A DNA stretch of 64,000 bases from Rattus norvegicus (taxonomy: Eukaryota; Chordata; Mammalia; Rodentia; Muridae). Positions within the stretch are counted from its first letter, which is position 1; every line of letters starts with the position of its first letter. Position numbers and translations under genes: made by a program. The DNA lies in contig NC_086036.1 of assembly GCF_036323735.1 (NCBI RefSeq), positions 18,518,064-18,582,063 of the forward strand. Reading direction: 5' to 3'. This document shows positions 58,122 to 64,000 of the stretch, in pieces. The notes beneath the pieces are model-generated. The model made no database searches. It worked only from the letters and a program-made list of their open reading frames with translations, and was not told where the DNA came from.

Positions 58122-60640
58122 TACCCACTTATCAGTGAGTACATACCATGTGTATTTGTGTGTGTGTGTGTGTGTGTGTTTGTGTGCGCGCACGCGCACG
58201 CATGCACATGTGCACACTTGAGATACCTCTCTCAGAATGATATTTATGAGTTCTACCCATTTGCCTATGAATTTCATGATATCATTGTTTATTATAGCTG
58301 AGTAGTACTCCATTGTGTAGATGTACCTCATTTTCTGTATCTATTCTTCTGCTGAAGGGCATCTGGGTTTTTTCCAGCTTCTGGCTATTATAAATAAGGC
58401 TGTTATGAACGTAGTGGAGCACGTGTCTTTGCTGTATGTTGGAGCACAATTTGGGCATATCCCCAGGAGTGGTATAGCTGGGTCCTCAGGTATGCAGTGT
58501 CCAGTTTTCTGAGGAACCTCCAGACTGATTTCAAGAGTGGTTGTACAAGCTTGCAATCCCACCAACCATGGAGACATGTTCCTCTTTCTTTACATCCTCG
58601 CCATCATCTGTTGTCCCCTGAGTTTTTGATCTTAGCCATTCTGACTAGCATGAGGAAGAATCTCAGGTTTGTTTTGATTTGTATTTCCCTGATGACTAAG
58701 GATGTTGGACATTTCTTTAAGTACTTCTCAGCTAAGAATTCCTTATTTAGCTTTGTACAGCATTTTTAATAGTGTTATTTGTCTCTCTGGAGTCTTCCTG
58801 CCTGATCTTTCCACAAGACTTTTAACATGAAGGGGTCTTGAATTTTGTCCAATGCTTTGTCAGCATCTAATGAGATAATAATGTTTTTTTTTCCTTTGAG
58901 TTTGTTTATATAGTGGATTACATTGATGAATTTTCCATTTATTGAACCATCCTTGTATCACTGGGATGAAGCCTAATTTTATCAAGGTGGATAATTGTTT
59001 TGATATGTTCTTGGATTGGATACGAGAATTTTATTGAATATTTTTGTGTTGATATTCATAAGGGTCTGAAGTTCTCTTTCTTTTTTGGGTCTTTGTGTGG
59101 TTTAGGTATAAGCATAATTGTGGCTTCCTAGAAGGAATCGGGTAGTCCTCCTTCTGTTTCTATTTTCTAAAATAGTTTGGAGAGTATTGGTATGAGGTCT
59201 TCTATGAAGGTCTGATAGAATGCTATCCTAAACCCATCTGGTCCTATGGTTTTTTTTGAATGGGAGACTTTTAACAACTGCTTCTATTTCTTTAGGAGTT
59301 ATGGGAATGTTTGGGTAATTTTTCTGATCATGATTTAATTTTGGCACCTGAAAACTTGTCTAGAAAATTATCCATTTCATCCACATTTTCCAGCTTTGTT
59401 GAATATAGGCTTTTGTAGTAGAATCTGATCATTTTCTGAATTTCCTCATATTCCGTTGTTATGTTTTCCATTTCAATTCTGAATTTGTTAATTTGAATAC
59501 TCTGTGCCCTCTGGTTAGTCTGGCTAAAGGTTTATCTATCTTGTTGATTTTCTCAAAGAACCAGCTTAGGGTTTTGTTGATACTTTGTATAATTCTTTTG
59601 TTTCTACTTAGTTGATTTCAGGCCTGATTTTGATTATTTCCTGCTGTCTACTCCTCTTGGGTGTATTTACTTCCTTTTGATCTAGAGATTTTAGATGTGC
59701 TGTAAAGTTGCTAATGTATGTTCTCTCCAATATCTTTTTGGAGGCACTCAGAGCCATGAGTTTTCATCTTAGTACTGCTTCCATTGTATCCCATAAGTTT
59801 CATATAATGTGCTTTCATTTTCATTAAATTCAAAAATGTCTTTAATTTATTTCTTCCTTGACTAAGTTATCATTGAATAGAGCATTGTTCAACGTCCATG
59901 TATGTGCGGGTTTTCTGTCGTTTTGTTGTTAATTGAAGACCAGCCTCAGTCCATGATGATCTGATAGGATGCATGGGATTATTTCAATCTTCTTGCACAT
60001 GTTGAGGGTGTTTTGTGATTGGTTATATAGTCAATTATGGGGAAAGTACCATGATGTGTTGAGAAGATACATTCTTTTATTTTAGGATGAAATGGTCTAT
60101 AAATATCTCTTAAATCTATGTGGTTCATAACTTCTTCTAGTTTCTCTATGTCTCTGTTTAGTTTCTGTTTCCATGATCTATCCATTGATGAGAGTGAGTG
60201 CTGAAATCTCCCACTATTATTGTGTGAAATTCAATGTGTGCTTTGAGCTTTATTAAGTTTTCTTTTAATGTAGGTGCTCTTACATTTGGAGCATAGATAT
60301 TCAGGATTGAGAGTTCATCTTGGTGGATTTTTCCTTTGATCAATATGAAGTGTTCTTCCTTATCTTTTTTGATAACCTTTGCTTGAAAGTCGATTTTAAT
60401 CATTTTTCTTTGTACCATTTGCTTGGAAAATTGTTTTGTAGCTTTTATCTCTGAGGTAGTGTCTGCCTTTTTCATTGGGTTGTGTTTCCTGTATGTAGCA
60501 AAATGCTGAGTCCTCTTTACATACCCACTCTCTTAGTCTATGTCTCTTTATTGGGGAAGTCAGTCCATTGACATTAAAAGATATTAAGGAATAGTGAATG
60601 TTATTTCCTGTTATTTTTGTTGTTAGAGTTGGAATTATGT
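58122..60640 (-). pseudogene. L1 ORF2 remnant (endonuclease, RT, C-terminus; internally deleted)
   Basis: The endonuclease piece is clearest: 60,158-60,475 carries [13 protein letters not shown] and [15 protein letters not shown], and 59,979-60,185 continues with [18 protein letters not shown]. The start codon position reads ATA. RT text at 58,800-59,400 is frameshifted, and the segment between RT and the C-terminal domain, including the catalytic box, is deleted. A TG/CG-alternating microsatellite (58,156-58,216) sits just upstream of the stop. The element cannot be active. Confidence 0.85.
58156..58216. repeat. (TG)n plus alternating CG/CA tract in L1 ORF2 end
   Basis: (TG)n, a TTT interruption, then tgtgcgcgcacgcgcacgca and further alternating bases. 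It is absent from the other L1 copies at this place, so it expanded within this element. Confidence 0.9.
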
Positions 60641-60644
60641 TTGT

Positions 60645-61690
60645 GTTGCTCTCTTCTTTTTGTTTTGCTGCAAGGAGATTACCTTCTTGCTTTTGCTAGG
60701 GTGTAGTTTCTTACCTTGTGTTGGAGTTTTTCATCTATTTTTCTTTGTAGGGATGGAATTGTAGAATGATATTGTGTAAATTTGGTTTTGTCATGGAATA
60801 TCTTGGTTTCCTCAACTATGTTAATTGAGAGTTTTTCTGGATATTCAGTCTGGACTGGCATTTGTGGTCTCGTAGGGTCTGTATGACATCTGTCCAGGAT
60901 CATCTGGCTTTCATAGTCTTTGGTAAGAAGTCTGGTGTAATTCTGATAGGTCTGCCTTTATATGTTCATTGACCTTTTTCCCTTAATGATTTTAATATTC
61001 TTTCTTTGTTTTGTGTGTTTGGTGTTTTGACTATTACGTGAAGGGAAGAATTTCTTTTCTTGTCCAATCTATTTGGAGTTCTGTAGGCTTCTTGTATGTT
61101 AAATGGCATCTCTTTTTTTAGGTTAGGGAAGTTTTCTTCTATAATTTTGTTGAAGATATTTACTGTCCCTTTAAGTTGGGAGTCTTCCCTCTCTTATATA
61201 CCTATTATCCTTAGGTTTGATCTTCTCATTGTGTCCTGGATTTCCTGGATGTTTTGGTTTAGGAGCTTTGTGCATTTTACATTATCTTTTACAGTTGTGT
61301 TTGGTGTTTTCTATGGAATCTTCTGCCCCTAAGAGTCTGTATTCTATCTCTTGTATTCTGTTGGTGATCCTTACATCTATAACTTCTGATCTCTCTCCTA
61401 GGTTTTCTATAACCAGAGTTGCCTCCCTTTGTGCCTTCTTTATTATTTCTATTTCCATTTTTAATTCCTAGATGGTTTTGGTCAATTCCTTCCCCCATTT
61501 TGCTGTGTTTTTCTCTAATTATTTAAGGGAATTTTGTGTTTCCTCTTTAAGGACTTCTACTTGTTTACCTATGTTGTCCTGTATTTCTTTAAGGGAGTTA
61601 TTTATGTCCTTCTTAAAGTCCTCTATCATCATCAAAGATGTGGTTTTAAATCCAAATCCTGTTGTGTTTAGATAGCTAGCATTTGCTTTT
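60645..61690 (-). pseudogene. L1 ORF1 remnant
   Basis: The C-terminal part is open at 60,679-60,903 (MPVQTEYPEKLSINI, KIFHDKTKFTQY). The coiled-coil part lies around 61,217-61,498 in other frames. The order and position upstream of ORF2 fit L1 ORF1p, the RNA-binding trimer. Several frameshifts break it. Confidence 0.75.
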
Positions 61691-62152
61691 GTGGGAGAAC
61701 AAGGCTCTCATAATGCCAAGCAGTCTTGGTTTCTGTTGCTTCCTCTGTGCTCTCCTCTCGCCATCAGGCTCTCTCTGGTGTTAGCTTGTTTTGCTGTCTC
61801 TGTCAGTGGCTTGTCCTCCTGTGAGCCTGTGTGTCAAACACTCTTGTAGACATGTTTTCTTTCAGCTGGATCTGGGAAAAGAGAGCTGCTCCTGGGTTTG
61901 TGAACCTAAATCCTCCAGCAAGTTTGCTTGGAGCAGAAGATTTGGTCTTACCTCTGCTCTCAGGTGTGTCAGAGCTCCAGGCAACTGGCTTTTGCTGTTG
62001 GAGCAGGCAAATCCAGAAGGTTCCTGGTGCTGACTGCTTCTAGGTTTCTGTATCCAGAGGGCACTAGACAGGTTCCTCTTGGGCCAGGAATGTGAGCAGA
62101 AATGGCAGTCTCTCCTGAGCTGTCAGGATTATCTAGAATTCTGAGAGTCTAG

Positions 62153-62224
<72 letters not shown>

Positions 62225-62515
62225 CGGGATTTGAGTACAGAGAGAGCTGTGGTAGGGGTTCATCTCTGGGTGTAGGCAGAAACTGGACGTGTCCTGTCCC
62301 TGATGACTTCTCCCTTTTTGTGTCCTGAAGCTATCAGTTGGGTCCTTGAAGCAAAAGAGTTGGTCTCACCTCTGCTCTCAGGTGTGTTATCACTTCTGGT
62401 GACTGGCTTTAGGCTCTTGCTGTAGGCAGAAACTGAGGAGGGTCCTGCTGCTGACTGCTCCTATGTTCCTGTAGCCAGAGGGTACTAGGCAGGTTCTTCT
62501 TGGGCCAGGAATGTC
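61690..62515 (-). promoter_or_regulatory. L1 5' UTR with two repeated units and (TC)n expansion
   Basis: The block ggtcttacctctgctctcag ... cttgggccaggaatg occurs at about 61,936-62,092 and again at about 62,361-62,513, showing tandem promoter units about 423 bp apart. Each contains a splice-donor-like GAGgtaagacc or GAGgtgagacc on the minus strand. Between them is (TC)n at 62,153-62,221. Type differs from the young rat 5' UTR at 42 kb and 63.5 kb. Confidence 0.75.
62153..62221. repeat. (TC)n microsatellite, 69 bp
   Basis: CT/TC run with one TTT interruption near 62,167; lies inside the L1 5' UTR. Confidence 0.97.
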
Positions 62516-62528
62516 CTAGAATTTTTTA

Positions 62529-63484
62529 CAATTGTGTTACCTGATGTATATTTATAACTCAGATAGGAGTCTGGGATCATAATGTAAAATCACTTTGCTG
62601 TATTTACCTGAAAAAATAAGTTGATTTTAGTCAGTCCTATTTAGGAACTAGTCATCTATTTTCACTTTATTCTTTCTTATTAATTTCTTAATTGCAATAT
62701 GTTACTATACTGCAAAGTGATTAAGAAAATTTTATTGTTACTACTATCAAATGTGGACTCTCTCCTAGGTCACTAGCAGTTTTGAGTCCATAATTATATC
62801 TATCTTTTATTTATCACTTTATAAGTGAGAACAACAGCTTTACCAATGTATACCCCAACTACACCCCATGTTGTTAAAAGCTGTGAATGCTTTAGTTTAT
62901 TTTAACTCATGATAAAATAAAGATGCTGAGAAAACTAACTGGAATGAGAATTCTGAGTATGTGGAGAGACCCATCACAAAAATGTCTACTGTTGCCTTTG
63001 TGGAAGCACAGACTGGGGAGAGATTTTGGATGGATGCGGACTCAACTGCTGGTCTCAGTGGAAAGAGAGTACTAAGGTTAGAAGGTCAGAGGAAAACTGC
63101 CATATTTTATAGTAAAATATAGTATACATTTTCTGCAGACCAAGAAGGAACATCTCATAGAGTCAAATTAAAGTCACAACTGTGCATTTTCTTCTCAGAA
63201 CAACAAGAATGTTTTTACCCATCTAAAAGTAGTGGCCATCTTATTTCCAAGGAAGGTCAATCTGCTTATGTATATTCTCTAAAATTTAGACAGTTCAATT
63301 TTGAATTTTTATTTTTTATTTTATAAACAAAAATATCACAATGATGCCCAAACATAAAAAATTCAGTTCAACATTAAATTCGTTGAAATCAACATTAATT
63401 TAGTTCATATTAAACATTGTATGTACCACTTAAAGAAAGGCAGCTGAGCCAAGAAAGATATGTTAACTAATTAAGAAATGTGAA
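62529..63484. other. Anonymous AT-rich DNA
   Basis: No gene or repeat recognised. It separates the minus-strand L1 from the divergent plus-strand L1 at the window edge. Confidence 0.5.
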
Positions 63485-64000
63485 GGCGCTTCCTGGTTGC
63501 TGCCGCTGCAGAGAGCCCCTGGGCAGCACCCCACGAGCGAACCTGAGCCTCGGGACCACAGGTAAGACCAAATTTTCTGCTGCAAGAAAGCTGCCTGGTG
63601 AGCTTGGGACACACGGAAGCAGAATTTCTCTAGGACCAGGCACGGTCTGTGTTTACCGGAAGTCCCACACCCGCGGATCCCGGCCCACAGCAGCTCTCTG
63701 CTCCCAGACCCGGTGAGAGAGAGACCCAACCGCCTGGTCAGGTGGGCAATCCTGAGGCTGCAGAGCGGAAGAGATCACCAACACTGCTCACCCCAGCCCA
63801 CATCCCTAACCCAAGAGGAAACTGTATAAGGCCTCTGGGCTCCCGTGGGGGAGGGCCCAGGAGCAGCAGGACCCCTGCCTGAGACACCTCTGGAACCTGA
63901 AGGAAACAGACCGGATAAACAGTTCTCTGCACCCAAATCCCGTGGGAGGGAGAGCTAAACTTTCAGAGAGGCAGACAAGCCTGGGAAACCAGAAGAGACT
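63485..64000 (+). mobile_element. 5' UTR/promoter of a young rat LINE-1, continuing past the window
   Basis: Starts at cgcttcctggttgctgccgc and runs in sense with the same unit as the reverse complement of 42,040-42,634: gcagcaccccacgagcgaac, a perfect splice-donor-like CAG|GTAAGA (junction 63,561/63,562), and the gggcccaggagcagcaggac block. It reaches the window end before the unit is complete. High GC and many CpGs contrast with the flank. Presence of the true 5' end makes a full-length element possible. Frames here on either strand (63,463-63,932) are not genes. Confidence 0.9.

Larger units (their letters stand above)
57388..62515 (-). mobile_element. Nearly complete older LINE-1 with 13-bp target duplication
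   Basis: Target duplication ctagaatttttta at 57,375-57,387 and 62,516-62,528 fixes both ends; length 5,128 bp. From the left: 3' end and 3' UTR (57,388 to about 58,120), ORF2 C-terminus to about 58,790, an internal deletion at about 58,795 where the text jumps from the C-terminal half into the RT region, the rest of ORF2 to about 60,640, ORF1 to about 61,690, and a 5' UTR with repeated units to 62,515. Both ORFs are broken. Confidence 0.92.

Overview
The window looks like gene-poor, AT-rich rodent nuclear DNA, almost certainly rat. The evidence is repeat content. There are young LINE-1 copies with the rat-type 3' UTR and GC-rich 5' UTR, and a BC1-derived ID SINE (15,019-15,092) carrying tRNA-type A and B boxes. 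There are also B1, B2/B3 and rodent LTR fragments. I found no functional protein-coding gene and no functional RNA gene. Nearly every longer open frame lies in a LINE-1, either sense (ORF1/ORF2) or antisense, or in a microsatellite.

Layout. 1-6.3 kb: anonymous AT-rich DNA with two old L1 3' UTR pieces and a rodent LTR-like fragment. 6.3-11.8 kb: a stack of nested insertions. An old plus-strand L1 3' UTR is split by a minus-strand L1 (diverged target duplication at 6,755-6,767 and 11,555-11,569). That L1 is in turn split by a processed pseudogene of the ADP/ATP carrier Slc25a5 (about 8,747-9,436) and by a 440-bp solo LTR (9,930-10,369) flanked by AGGT. 12.5-18.4 kb: four more L1 pieces in both orientations, one nested, plus the ID element. 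18.4-25.9 kb: mostly anonymous DNA with an Lx-type L1 3' UTR, rodent LTR-like repeats, B3 SINEs and microsatellites. 25.9-26.8 kb: a young 5'-truncated L1 with a 16-bp target duplication. 27.6-28.25 kb: a B3 SINE whose CA tail carries a gammaretrovirus-type solo LTR (27,806-28,243). 28.3-37.7 kb: mostly anonymous DNA, with an octamer-motif cluster near 33.75 kb. 38.6-42.6 kb: a young minus-strand L1 with its 5' UTR but lacking ORF1 and the first half of ORF2. 42.7-57.4 kb: ancient MaLR, MIR and possible CR1/L3 remnants, SINEs, simple repeats and an inverted L1. 57.4-62.5 kb: a nearly complete older minus-strand L1 with a 13-bp target duplication (57,375-57,387 and 62,516-62,528). 63.5 kb to the end: the 5' UTR of a plus-strand L1 that runs out of the window.

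The genes do not form a system. What the window records is successive retrotransposition, including one L1-mobilised host mRNA. I saw no undescribed biological system. The observations most worth following are the nested stack, the chimeric L1/Slc25a5 frame, the internally deleted young L1, the L1 promoter at the right edge, the octamer cluster and a 91-bp alternating purine/pyrimidine tract. Family names and boundaries come from reading by eye against remembered consensus sequences; older fragments may be off by tens of bases.
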